This document shows positions 1 through 5,832 of a DNA stretch of 6,461 bases, piece by piece. Every line of letters starts with the position of its first letter. The stretch's first letter is position 1. Made by a program: the position numbers and the translations under genes. The stretch is from Faecimorpha sp963627615. Its GTDB lineage: Bacteria; Bacillota; Clostridia; Lachnospirales; Bianqueaceae. Below the pieces are notes generated by a model. It had not been told where the DNA came from. It saw only the letters and a list, made by a program, of their open reading frames with translations, and ran no database searches. The DNA lies in contig CAVGBV010000101.1 of the NCBI GenBank assembly GCA_963627615.1, positions 1 to 6,461 on the forward strand, in the 5' to 3' direction.

Positions 1-759
1 GTACAGCATGGGACGATTCAGATCGGATTTACACCGGATGAGGAGATCGGCCGCGGTGCGGATCTCTTTGATGTCAAGCGGTTTGGCGCTGATTTCGCGT
101 ACACAGTGGACGGCGGAGCCTTCGGCGAAGTGGAATACGAGACCTTCAACGCGGCGGCGGCCAGAATCCGTGTGACCGGCAAGAGCATTCATCCGGGCAG
201 CGCCAAGAATCAGATGATCAACGCGGCCAGAATCGCGATGGAATTTGATTCTCTGCTGCCGGAAGAGCAGCGGCCGGAACATACAGAGGGACGGGAGGGA
301 TTCTTCCATCTGAATGAGATGCAGGGGATCGAAGAGTCCGCACAGCTGAAATACATTCTGCGCGATCATGACAGCGAAAAGCTGGAGGAGAAGAAGCGGA
401 TGATTGAAGCAGCCGCCCAGTTCCTGAATGCCAAATACGGCGCGGGGACAGTACAGGTGGAAATTACGGACAGCTATCGGAATATGCTGGAGCAGATCAA
501 GCCGCATTGGCATCTGATTGAGATTGCAAGCGAAGAGGTCAAAGCGCTGGGCGGCACGCCGGTCAGCGTACCGGTTCGCGGCGGTACGGATGGGTGCCGG
601 CTGTCCTTCATGGGACTGCCCTGCCCCAATCTGGGCACCGGCGGACATAACGGACACGGACGTATGGAGTATGCCTGCATTCAGGAGATGGATCAGACGA
701 CGGAGCTTCTGCTGCGTATCGCGCAGCGGTATGCGGCTCTGACGCTGAAAAACCGGTAA
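1..759 (+). CDS. pepT: Peptidase T (tripeptide aminopeptidase), 5'-truncated by window edge
   Basis: Zinc aminopeptidase of the M20 family that removes the N-terminal residue from tripeptides in the cytoplasm. The frame is open from base 1, so the visible part is 252 residues; PepT proteins are about 400 residues, so roughly the first 150 are outside the window. Seen: TPDEEIG at visible residues 11-17, where by family knowledge the first Glu (E14) is the general base and the second (E15) a metal ligand; TVDGG at 35-39 with the metal-ligand Asp D37; an internal dimerisation/lid region (VTGKSIHPGSAKN and following); then RGGTDG and GLPCPNLGTGG leading to the final metal-ligand His in GHNGHGRMEY (H219). 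The GTG at 106 is the Val of TVDGG and not a start. The local sequence NGHGRMEY differs from the more usual NYHGKHEF or NFHGKYEF, but the ligand His is kept. There is no clear terminator before the downstream aldolase gene, so some read-through is possible. Confidence 0.95.
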   Translation, partial: VQHGTIQIGFTPDEEIGRGADLFDVKRFGADFAYTVDGGAFGEVEYETFNAAAARIRVTGKSIHPGSAKNQMINAARIAMEFDSLLPEEQRPEHTEGREGFFHLNEMQGIEESAQLKYILRDHDSEKLEEKKRMIEAAAQFLNAKYGAGTVQVEITDSYRNMLEQIKPHWHLIEIASEEVKALGGTPVSVPVRGGTDGCRLSFMGLPCPNLGTGGHNGHGRMEYACIQEMDQTTELLLRIAQRYAALTLKNR

Positions 760-775
760 AGTATCGTCGGGAAGA

Positions 776-804
776 TTGCTTTTCGGTCTGAAACGTAGTA
801 TAAT
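776..804 (+). promoter_or_regulatory. Sigma-A-type promoter for the aldolase gene
   Basis: The -35 box is TTGCTT (776-781) and the -10 box is a consensus TATAAT (799-804), with an optimal 17-bp spacer. Transcription would start near 811, giving a 5' leader of about 34 nt. The strong ribosome site AAGGAGGG (828-835) lies 9 nt before the ATG at 845. No obvious operator or catabolite-response palindrome was seen. Promoter activity is inferred from sequence only. Confidence 0.8.
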
Positions 805-844
805 GTAAGCCGAAGGTATAGAATTACAAGGAGGGTGTCGTAAT

Positions 845-1711
845 ATGTTAGTATCTGCAAAAGACATGCTGGTCAAGGCGAAAGCCGGACATTACGCGGT
901 AGGTCAGTTCAATATCAACAATCTGGAGTGGACCAAAGCGGTTTTGACCGCGGCAGAAGCGATGAAGTCTCCCGTCATTTTGGGCGTTTCTGAGGGTGCA
1001 TCCAAGTATATGACCGGATATAAGACAGTTGCGGCCATGGTAAAGGCGATGGATGAGACGCTGGGCATCACGGTACCGGTAGCTCTGCATCTGGATCATG
1101 GCGAGTATGAAGGCGCTAAGAAGGCGATGGAAGCCGGGTATACCTCTGTTATGTTTGACGGCTCTCATTATCCGATCGACGAGAATGTGGAGAAGACCAC
1201 GGAGATCATCCGGCTGGCGCATGAAAAAGGGATTTCGGTAGAGGCTGAGGTCGGAGCCATCGGCGGAGAAGAGGATGGCGTAGTCGGCGGCGGCGAGGTC
1301 GCGGATCCCGCGGAGTGCAAGCGGATTGCGGATCTGGGCGTAGACATGCTGGCGGCCGGTATCGGCAATATTCACGGTAAATATCCGGCCAACTGGAAGG
1401 GACTGAATTTTGATGTACTGGCTAAGATTCAGGAACTGACAGGAACAATGCCTTTGGTATTGCATGGCGGTACGGGCATTCCGGAGGATATGATCAAAAA
1501 GGCGATCAGCCTGGGTGTATCCAAGATCAATGTAAATACCGAGTGCCAGCTTGCGTTCGCAGCGGCGACCCGTAAGTATGTTGAGGCCGGTAAGGACCTG
1601 GAGGGTAAGGGATTTGATCCCAGAAAGCTCTTGAAGCCGGGTACGGATGCGATCTATGACACAGTCGTTGAGAAGATCCGTCTGTTTGGCAGTGAAGGCA
1701 AGGCCTTTTAA
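845..1711 (+). CDS. fba: Class II fructose-1,6-bisphosphate aldolase
   Basis: Cytoplasmic zinc enzyme of glycolysis and gluconeogenesis that reversibly cleaves fructose-1,6-bisphosphate into dihydroxyacetone phosphate and glyceraldehyde-3-phosphate. It has 288 residues, the normal size for short class II aldolases of Firmicutes. Visible motifs: AVGQFNINNLEWT (18-30); LHLDHGEYE (81-89) with the catalytic Asp D84 and zinc ligand H85; FDGSHYP (104-110); EAEVGAIGGEEDG (133-145); NIHGKYP with zinc ligand H177; LHGGTGIP with zinc ligand H207; and the phosphate-binding segment KINVNTE (227-233). The GNIHGKYPxNW pattern and GSEGKA tail resemble pneumococcal Fba as I remember it, rather than the tagatose-bisphosphate aldolases GatY/KbaY, which typically read GTAHG at this point. 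Start chosen at ATG 845 because of the strong ribosome site 9 nt upstream. It has its own promoter and is followed by a long hairpin terminator, so it is probably monocistronic. Confidence 0.95.
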   Translation: MLVSAKDMLVKAKAGHYAVGQFNINNLEWTKAVLTAAEAMKSPVILGVSEGASKYMTGYKTVAAMVKAMDETLGITVPVALHLDHGEYEGAKKAMEAGYTSVMFDGSHYPIDENVEKTTEIIRLAHEKGISVEAEVGAIGGEEDGVVGGGEVADPAECKRIADLGVDMLAAGIGNIHGKYPANWKGLNFDVLAKIQELTGTMPLVLHGGTGIPEDMIKKAISLGVSKINVNTECQLAFAAATRKYVEAGKDLEGKGFDPRKLLKPGTDAIYDTVVEKIRLFGSEGKAF

Positions 1712-1726
1712 TGCACGCGTAAAAAT

Positions 1727-1810
1727 AAAAGCTGCCCGGATTCTGATATGTACCCCCAATACTGGACACCCAGTATTGGGGGTACATATCAGAATCCGGG
1801 CAGCTTTTTT
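1727..1810. terminator. Bidirectional terminator: perfect 39-bp inverted repeat, 4-nt loop
   Basis: The left arm at 1727-1765 and right arm at 1770-1808 are exact reverse complements over all 39 bp, separated only by ACAC (1766-1769). The outer stem is AAAAGCTGCCCGG and the inner part includes TACCCCCAATACTGG. On the plus strand the stem ends in a T run (1805-1810). On the minus strand the complement of 1721-1730 supplies a second T-rich tract (TTTTATTTTT). It lies between convergent genes, 15 nt after the aldolase stop and 7 nt after the PAP2 phosphatase stop, so it should end both transcripts. Symmetry breaks at 1726/1809. The length is exceptional, since ordinary intrinsic terminators have stems of roughly 6-15 bp. 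The two small open frames through this region are only the palindrome read on both strands. Confidence 0.9.
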
Positions 1811-1815
1811 ATGGA

Positions 1816-2358
1816 TCACTGTATATGCAGAAAACGCAGTCGGGAGGCGAGATGCCGGTTGACGCACCAGACGGACAGAAGTCCGAAGCCAATTCCCAGA
1901 ACCATTCCCGCCAGGACATCGGTCGGGAAATGAACATAGAAATAAAGTCGGGAAAAAGCGATCAAAACGGCGAGGATGAGGGCGGCAATCCCCCATTTTT
2001 TATAGTACCGCAGGATGACGACGGCTCCGGCAAAGGAGGCGTAGGTGTGTCCTGACGGAAAAGAAAAGTCGGATAACCGCGGGATCAGAAGCTGTACGGC
2101 CGAATTGACGTCATAGGGACGGATCCGGTGAATCAGGGGCTTAAGAATCAGATTGCCGAAAACAAGACAGCATAGGAGCGCCAAAATCATGGACAGGCCG
2201 CAGCGTCGTGTTTTGGGAACGCACAGGAGGATGAGTCCCAGTAGAATCCAGAAGATCCCGGCGTTTCCAAGCGATGTGATAACCCGAAAGACAGAGGTCA
2301 GAAAATCCGAATGGAGATGCGTGCTGATCCAATCCAATAAGTAAAATTCCCAGGCCAT
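1816..2358 (-). CDS. PAP2-family membrane phosphatase (possible undecaprenyl-diphosphate phosphatase)
   Basis: Integral membrane phosphatase of 180 residues with all three PAP2 signature motifs: KPLIHRIRP (K73, R80, P81), PSGH (101-104, with the acid/base H104), and SRLYFYVHFPTD (S136, R137, nucleophile H143, D147). Hydrophobic segments at about 33-48, 55-72, 122-137 and 147-166 fit the usual multi-span fold; family knowledge places the active site at the outer membrane face. Bacterial members remove phosphate from undecaprenyl diphosphate (BcrC type), phosphatidylglycerophosphate (PgpB type) or other lipid phosphates, and the sequence alone does not decide which. Coupling to murD favours a cell-wall lipid-carrier role, but that is inference. 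The ATG at 2358 is 9 nt after the murD stop, with its AGGAGG overlapping that stop codon. The gene ends 7 nt before the bidirectional hairpin. Confidence 0.9.
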   Translation of the reverse strand: MAWEFYLLDWISTHLHSDFLTSVFRVITSLGNAGIFWILLGLILLCVPKTRRCGLSMILALLCCLVFGNLILKPLIHRIRPYDVNSAVQLLIPRLSDFSFPSGHTYASFAGAVVILRYYKKWGIAALILAVLIAFSRLYFYVHFPTDVLAGMVLGIGFGLLSVWCVNRHLASRLRFLHIQ

Positions 2359-2363
2359 AATCT

Positions 2364-2369
2364 CCTCCT
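2364..2369 (-). promoter_or_regulatory. Ribosome binding site overlapping the murD stop codon
   Basis: On the minus strand the sequence reads TAGGAGGAGATTATG. The TAG is the murD stop (2370-2368), AGGAGG (2369-2364) is a consensus Shine-Dalgarno, and the ATG of the PAP2 gene follows 5 nt later. A ribosome finishing murD would sit on this site, so translation of the two genes is probably coupled. This also fixes the start of the PAP2 gene. Confidence 0.85.
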
Positions 2370-3750
2370 ATTGAAGTTCACGGACAAGACGGCAGAATAG
2401 ATTGCCTCGTTCCATAAAATTCTTGAAGCGGTCAAAGCTGGTGCTGGCGGGGGAGAGCAGTACGATATCTCCCGGATGCGCAAGGTCTCGCGCGGCCTGA
2501 ACCAGTGCGGGATATTCATCATAATGATAGATAGCTACAGGGTTTTCAATTCCACGGCGCGCACACTCATCCAGCAGCGCCTGTTCGATTTTTCCGGCGG
2601 TCATACCGGTCAGCAGCAGGATTTTGACATGATCCAACAGGGGCGCGCCCAGATCGTCATAAGGAATCCCCTTATCCTTGCCGCCGCAGATCAGAATCAC
2701 TTTTTGGTTGAAAACGGACAGCGCGGCGCGTGTTCGGTTAGGACTGGAATCAATGGAGCTGTTGTAGTATTTTACACCGTCCAGGGTTCTTATAAGCTGA
2801 AGACGATGTTCTACACCGCCGAATTCTCTGGCGACACGCTCGATATCCTGCGGCGCGACAAAAGGAGATACGGCGAGAATGGCCGCCATATAATTCTCTA
2901 CATTATGCCGACCTGGAATGGCGATTTCCGATGCCGGGAAGAGAGGTGTTTTCTGTTCACCGTTTACCAGTGTCAGAATGCCGTTCTCAAGTTCAATGCC
3001 GTGTGTGGTCGAACCCTCATAGGAAAAGTCCAGCATCCGTCCGTGAGCCTCCCCCATAAAGGAAGCGGTCACATCGTTGCCACGGTTTAGGATCAGGGTA
3101 TCCGCCGCGTTCTGGTACAGATAAATATTGCGTTTGGCGTCGATATATTCCTGATAGCTCTTATGCATATCCAGATGATTCGGTGTGATATTGGTCATGA
3201 CAGCGATATGGGGGCTTCGGCGCATGGTGTGAAGCTGGAAACTGGAGAGCTCCAGCACGACAAAATCCTCCGGAGTGATCTGATCGATGACGGGTAGGAG
3301 AGGAGCGCCGATATTACCGCCGAGAAATACCTTATGGCCGGCTTCTTCCAGCATTTTGGCGATCAATGTGGTGGTCGTGGTTTTACCGTCGCTGCCGGTT
3401 ACGGCAATGGTTTTGGAAGAGGGGCAGAGTTCAAAAAAGACTTCCATTTCAGAGGTGATGGTACTGCCCTGGGCTCTAGCGGCCTCTAATTGCGGCAGAT
3501 CAAAACGCATACCGGGAGTTTTGAAGATCAGTTCTTCCCGCAGATCTTCAAGATATTCCGGACCGGTGATCAGACGGACACCCAGGGAGGTCAGCTCTTC
3601 CGGGCGATCGACTGGGTTTTTATCCCGCGCGGTAACATTGGCTCCGGCGCGGACAAGCATATGGATCAGAGGACGGTTTGAGACGCCGATACCGATTACG
3701 CCTACACTTTTCCCCTGTACCATCTTCGTAAAAGCTTCTATAGGTGTCAT
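2368..3750 (-). CDS. murD: UDP-N-acetylmuramoyl-L-alanine--D-glutamate ligase
   Basis: Cytoplasmic Mur ligase that uses ATP to add D-glutamate to UDP-MurNAc-L-Ala in peptidoglycan precursor synthesis. It has 460 residues from the chosen start, close to the typical 450. The N-terminal Rossmann-like domain carries VGVIGIGVSNRP (16-27). The central ATPase domain carries the P-loop TGSDGKTTT (118-126, K123), LELSSFQL (166-173), TNITPNHLDMH (186-196), and K206 in DAKRN, matching the carbamylated lysine of the family. GRHNVENYMAA (280-290) and the EHR of GGVEHR (314-316) lead into the C-terminal ligand domain, with NSSIDSSPNRTRAAL (330-344) and SPASTSFDRFKNF (433-445). The frame is open upstream to a TTG at 3816, but that TTG is part of the -35 box and the next ATG overlaps the -10 box, so both precede the transcript start. 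ATG 3750 has AAAGGAG 11 nt upstream and begins where MurD homology starts. First gene of an operon with the PAP2 phosphatase. Confidence 0.93.
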   Translation of the reverse strand: MTPIEAFTKMVQGKSVGVIGIGVSNRPLIHMLVRAGANVTARDKNPVDRPEELTSLGVRLITGPEYLEDLREELIFKTPGMRFDLPQLEAARAQGSTITSEMEVFFELCPSSKTIAVTGSDGKTTTTTLIAKMLEEAGHKVFLGGNIGAPLLPVIDQITPEDFVVLELSSFQLHTMRRSPHIAVMTNITPNHLDMHKSYQEYIDAKRNIYLYQNAADTLILNRGNDVTASFMGEAHGRMLDFSYEGSTTHGIELENGILTLVNGEQKTPLFPASEIAIPGRHNVENYMAAILAVSPFVAPQDIERVAREFGGVEHRLQLIRTLDGVKYYNSSIDSSPNRTRAALSVFNQKVILICGGKDKGIPYDDLGAPLLDHVKILLLTGMTAGKIEQALLDECARRGIENPVAIYHYDEYPALVQAARDLAHPGDIVLLSPASTSFDRFKNFMERGNLFCRLVRELQ

Positions 3751-3761
3751 AATACAGGATG

Positions 3762-3768
3762 CTCCTTT
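3762..3768 (-). promoter_or_regulatory. Ribosome binding site that decides the murD start
   Basis: The minus strand reads AAAGGAG here, followed by 11 nt and then ATG at 3750-3748. It is the only plausible ribosome site lying downstream of the murD promoter and upstream of the conserved protein, so it supports ATG 3750. The spacing is on the long side of normal. Confidence 0.7.
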
Positions 3769-3787
3769 ATTCTCAGACTTCGATGTC

Positions 3788-3816
3788 ATTATAGCAAAAT
3801 CCGGAGGAAAATACAA
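3788..3816 (-). promoter_or_regulatory. Sigma-A-type promoter for the murD operon
   Basis: On the minus strand TTGTAT (3816-3811) and a consensus TATAAT (3793-3788) are separated by 17 bp. The predicted transcript start is near 3781, leaving about 30 nt of leader before the murD ATG. The -35 box is 14 bp from the -35 box of the divergent yqeG promoter. Confidence 0.75.
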
Positions 3817-3830
3817 GGTTCAGAAATAAC

Positions 3831-3859
3831 TTGACACTTTTTTAGGAATATGGCATACT
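3831..3859 (+). promoter_or_regulatory. Sigma-A-type promoter for the yqeG-aroE-aroK operon
   Basis: A consensus -35 TTGACA (3831-3836) and a weaker -10 CATACT (3854-3859) are separated by 17 bp. The -10 is preceded by TGG, which fits an extended -10 (TGn) and may compensate for its mismatches. The transcript would start near 3866, about 24 nt before the yqeG ATG. It is divergent from the murD promoter. Confidence 0.7.
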
Positions 3860-3889
3860 AGCACCAGGTCAGAAAAGCAGGAGGCAGGA

Positions 3890-4402
3890 ATGAAGATTTT
3901 TTATCCAGAGCAATATGCGGATTCAGTCATCGATATAGACTATGAAGCTTTATACAGAGCTGGAGTACGGCTGATTCTCTTTGATGTGGACAATACGCTG
4001 GCAACCTATAACCGAGCGCTTCCGGAACCCAGGATTCAGGCACTCATTCAGCGCCTGAAGGAACAGGGCTTCGAGATCGTGCTGGTATCCAATGGCGGGG
4101 AACATCGGGTGGAACGGTTTGCGGCAGCCTTGGGTGTGCATTACGTATATCGGGCGATGAAACCGCTGCCTACAGGGATCCGCCGGGTACTGCGGCAGAG
4201 GAACGTACAGACAAAAGAAGCCGTTCTGGTCGGAGATCAGGTGTTTACAGATGTGTGGGCCGGAAATTGGGCCGGGATCCATACAGTTTTGACACGGCCG
4301 ATTTCTACGGTGGACGACGAGTGGATTACCAAGATCAAGCGCGGGCTGGAGAGCAAAGTCATCGCCCGGTATCTGAAGAAAGAAGGGAAAAAGCATGAGT
4401 GA
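3890..4402 (+). CDS. yqeG: YqeG-family HAD phosphatase (HAD subfamily IIIA)
   Basis: Small cytoplasmic HAD-superfamily phosphatase of 170 residues, the usual size of YqeG. Visible HAD motifs: motif I DVDNTLA (32-38, nucleophile D32 and acid/base D34), motif II in LVSNGG (S67), the motif III lysine in MKPLP (K91), and motif IV GDQVFTD (115-121, D116 and D121). The DxDNTL form of motif I and the short cap-less layout are typical of this subfamily, which includes yeast Gep4, a phosphatidylglycerophosphate phosphatase; phospholipid-precursor phosphatase activity is therefore plausible here but unproven. AGGAGG (3879-3884) lies 5 nt before the ATG. First gene of an operon: its last codons overlap the aroE start by 8 bp. 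In Bacillus subtilis yqeG is separated from aroE by the GTPase gene yqeH, which is absent here. Confidence 0.9.
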   Translation: MKIFYPEQYADSVIDIDYEALYRAGVRLILFDVDNTLATYNRALPEPRIQALIQRLKEQGFEIVLVSNGGEHRVERFAAALGVHYVYRAMKPLPTGIRRVLRQRNVQTKEAVLVGDQVFTDVWAGNWAGIHTVLTRPISTVDDEWITKIKRGLESKVIARYLKKEGKKHE

Positions 4403-5288
4403 CGCGAGAGCATCCATGTATGTGGACGGTAAAACCCGGCTGTTCGGAGTCTATGGCCATCCGATCGGTCATACGTTTTCTCCGAAGATTCATGAGCTGT
4501 TGATTCAGGAATATGGAGAAAATATGGCTTATGCGGCCTATCATGTGCTGCCGGAGCATCTGGGAGAGGCACTTAAGGGCGCCTGGGCTATGAACATTCA
4601 GGGATTGAACCTTACCATTCCCCATAAGGAGTTGGCGCTGCCCTATCTTGTGGGCATCTCACCGGAAGCCAGACAGGTAGGCGCGGTCAACACACTGAAG
4701 TGGACACCGGAAGGATATTATGGCTATAATACAGATGTCTATGGAATGCAGCAGCAGCTTCGGACCAATGGGATGATGCTGGAGGGTCAGAGGGTTCTGA
4801 TCCTGGGAGCCGGAGGAGCGGCGAGAAGCGCGGTTATGGTCTGTGTCCTTGAAGGCGCGTCGGAGATTCTTGTCTACAATCGCAATCGCGGGCGTGCGGA
4901 AGAGATGCTGCGGCATTTTTCTGAGGTGTGTGAGAAAATGCCAGCGACGTGGGTCGTATCCCAGGAAGAGCTTTTAGATATGGAGCATCCCTACGTCATC
5001 CAGACAACGCCGGCCGGGATGCTGACGGTGCCGGATCCGCTGCCGATCGCGGAGGAGAGTTTTTATCAGGGCATCCTATATGGGGCAGACGCGGTATTTA
5101 ATCCCAAGGACACGCCATTTCTGAAAAAAATACGTGCGCAGGGAGGCGTCGGTATCAGTGGGCTTCCCATGCTGTTTTATCAGGCGGTGCGCGCGTTTGA
5201 GATCTGGAATGAGATGGAATTCCCGACAGGACCCAGAGAAGCGGCCAAGGAGAAATTTTTAGCCTGGGCAGAGGAGTATTTCGCATGA
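4395..5288 (+). CDS. aroE: Shikimate dehydrogenase (NADP+)
   Basis: Reduces 3-dehydroshikimate to shikimate with NADPH in the aromatic amino acid pathway. It has 297 residues, slightly longer than the usual 270-290 because of short N- and C-terminal additions. Substrate-domain motifs: GVYGHPIGHTFSPKIH (18-33), where T27 replaces the first Ser of the common SxSP; LNLTIPHKE (71-79) with catalytic K78; GAVNTL (96-101); and YNTDVYG (111-117) with catalytic D114. The cofactor domain has LGAGGAARSA (137-146), YNRNRGRA (161-168), resembling the NRT loop of NADP-binding members, and QTTPAGM (203-209). The C-terminus has DAVFNPKDTPFL (232-243) and SGLPMLFYQA (255-264) with the conserved Q263. The ATG lies within the yqeG end (ATGAGTGA), with AAGGG at 4383-4387, 7 nt upstream. 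A start at ATG 4416 is possible but has a poorer ribosome site. Its stop overlaps the aroK start. Confidence 0.92.
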   Translation: MSDARASMYVDGKTRLFGVYGHPIGHTFSPKIHELLIQEYGENMAYAAYHVLPEHLGEALKGAWAMNIQGLNLTIPHKELALPYLVGISPEARQVGAVNTLKWTPEGYYGYNTDVYGMQQQLRTNGMMLEGQRVLILGAGGAARSAVMVCVLEGASEILVYNRNRGRAEEMLRHFSEVCEKMPATWVVSQEELLDMEHPYVIQTTPAGMLTVPDPLPIAEESFYQGILYGADAVFNPKDTPFLKKIRAQGGVGISGLPMLFYQAVRAFEIWNEMEFPTGPREAAKEKFLAWAEEYFA

Positions 5289-5824
5289 ATAAGACGATTG
5301 TTCTGGTCGGATTTATGGGAAGCGGAAAGAGCCGCTTGGGAGAATACGCGGCGAAACAGCTGGGATTGGGATTTGCGGATACGGATCTTCTGGTAGAGGA
5401 AACCGCGGGAATGTCTATCCGGGAAATTTTTGCCTCACAGGGAGAGGCGGCTTTCCGCAAACTCGAGACAGAGACGCTGCGGCAATGCTGTCTGGAGGGA
5501 GAGATGCTCCTTGCGACCGGCGGTGGTATTGTCAAAAGTCAGGACAATCTGAACCTGATCCGTTCCCTCGGCGGCCGGATCGTATGGCTTAAGGCGACGC
5601 CGCAGCAGATCTATGAGCGGCTGAAGGACGATGAGACACGGCCTCTTTTGGCGGATGTACAGGGGGAGGCGCGCAGAGAACGCATCGAGAGCATGATGAA
5701 CGACCGGGAGATTCTGTACAGGACAGCCGCCGACCTTGTCTTTGACGAGCAGGGAATCTCAGTAGGAGAATTGGGAGAGCGTTTTACCGCGTGGCTGAAT
5801 GAGAAAATAATGGAGAAAGATTGA
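5285..5824 (+). CDS. aroK: Shikimate kinase
   Basis: Phosphorylates shikimate to shikimate-3-phosphate with ATP, the step directly after AroE. It has 179 residues, normal for the family. Motifs: Walker A GFMGSGKS (9-16, K15); ADTD (31-34), with D34 binding shikimate and D32 near magnesium; AAFRKLE (55-61) with shikimate-binding R58; ATGGGIV (77-83) with the GGG loop; the LID arginine in TRPLL (R119); and RxxLY (R141, Y145), matching the second substrate arginine. The start overlaps the aroE stop by 4 bp (ATGA), with GAGGAG (5271-5276) 8 nt upstream, indicating translational coupling. No terminator hairpin follows, so the transcript may continue into efp. The symbol aroK is used in the general sense for a monofunctional shikimate kinase. 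Confidence 0.94.
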   Translation: MNKTIVLVGFMGSGKSRLGEYAAKQLGLGFADTDLLVEETAGMSIREIFASQGEAAFRKLETETLRQCCLEGEMLLATGGGIVKSQDNLNLIRSLGGRIVWLKATPQQIYERLKDDETRPLLADVQGEARRERIESMMNDREILYRTAADLVFDEQGISVGELGERFTAWLNEKIMEKD

Positions 5825-5832
5825 AAAAGTAG

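Noticed and set aside
106..759. pepT starting at GTG 106.
   Set aside because: The frame is open to base 1 with conserved PepT sequence (TPDEEIG) upstream, and the GTG encodes the Val of the TVDGG metal-binding motif.
767..786. Possible small hairpin after pepT (about 8 bp, loop ATTG) as a pepT terminator.
   Set aside because: Three or more of its pairs are G-U, there is no T run after it, and it overlaps the -35 box of the aldolase promoter.
1743..1792. Central part of the palindrome (TGTACCCCCAATACTGG ... TACA) resembling paired inverted ends of an IS3-type element or a tiny MITE.
   Set aside because: The palindrome continues outward well past the TG...CA borders, the flanking triplets (ATA and TAT) are not direct repeats as a target duplication would be, and there is no transposase or second copy in the window. 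The resemblance is from memory only.
1748..1862. Small open frames running through the hairpin on both strands, encoding similar peptides that start MYPQYW.
   Set aside because: They are similar only because the DNA is palindromic. They lack ribosome sites and overlap the PAP2 gene end or the terminator.
848..1996. Long 382-codon open frame on the minus strand opposite the aldolase gene.
   Set aside because: It is a shadow of the high-quality aldolase gene in another frame, spans the terminator and the end of another gene, and its translation shows no recognisable domain.
3812..3836. Imperfect dyad CAAGGTT ... TAACTTG between the divergent promoters as a shared operator.
   Set aside because: Only 5 of 7 positions match, and most of the symmetry comes from the two opposed -35 boxes themselves.
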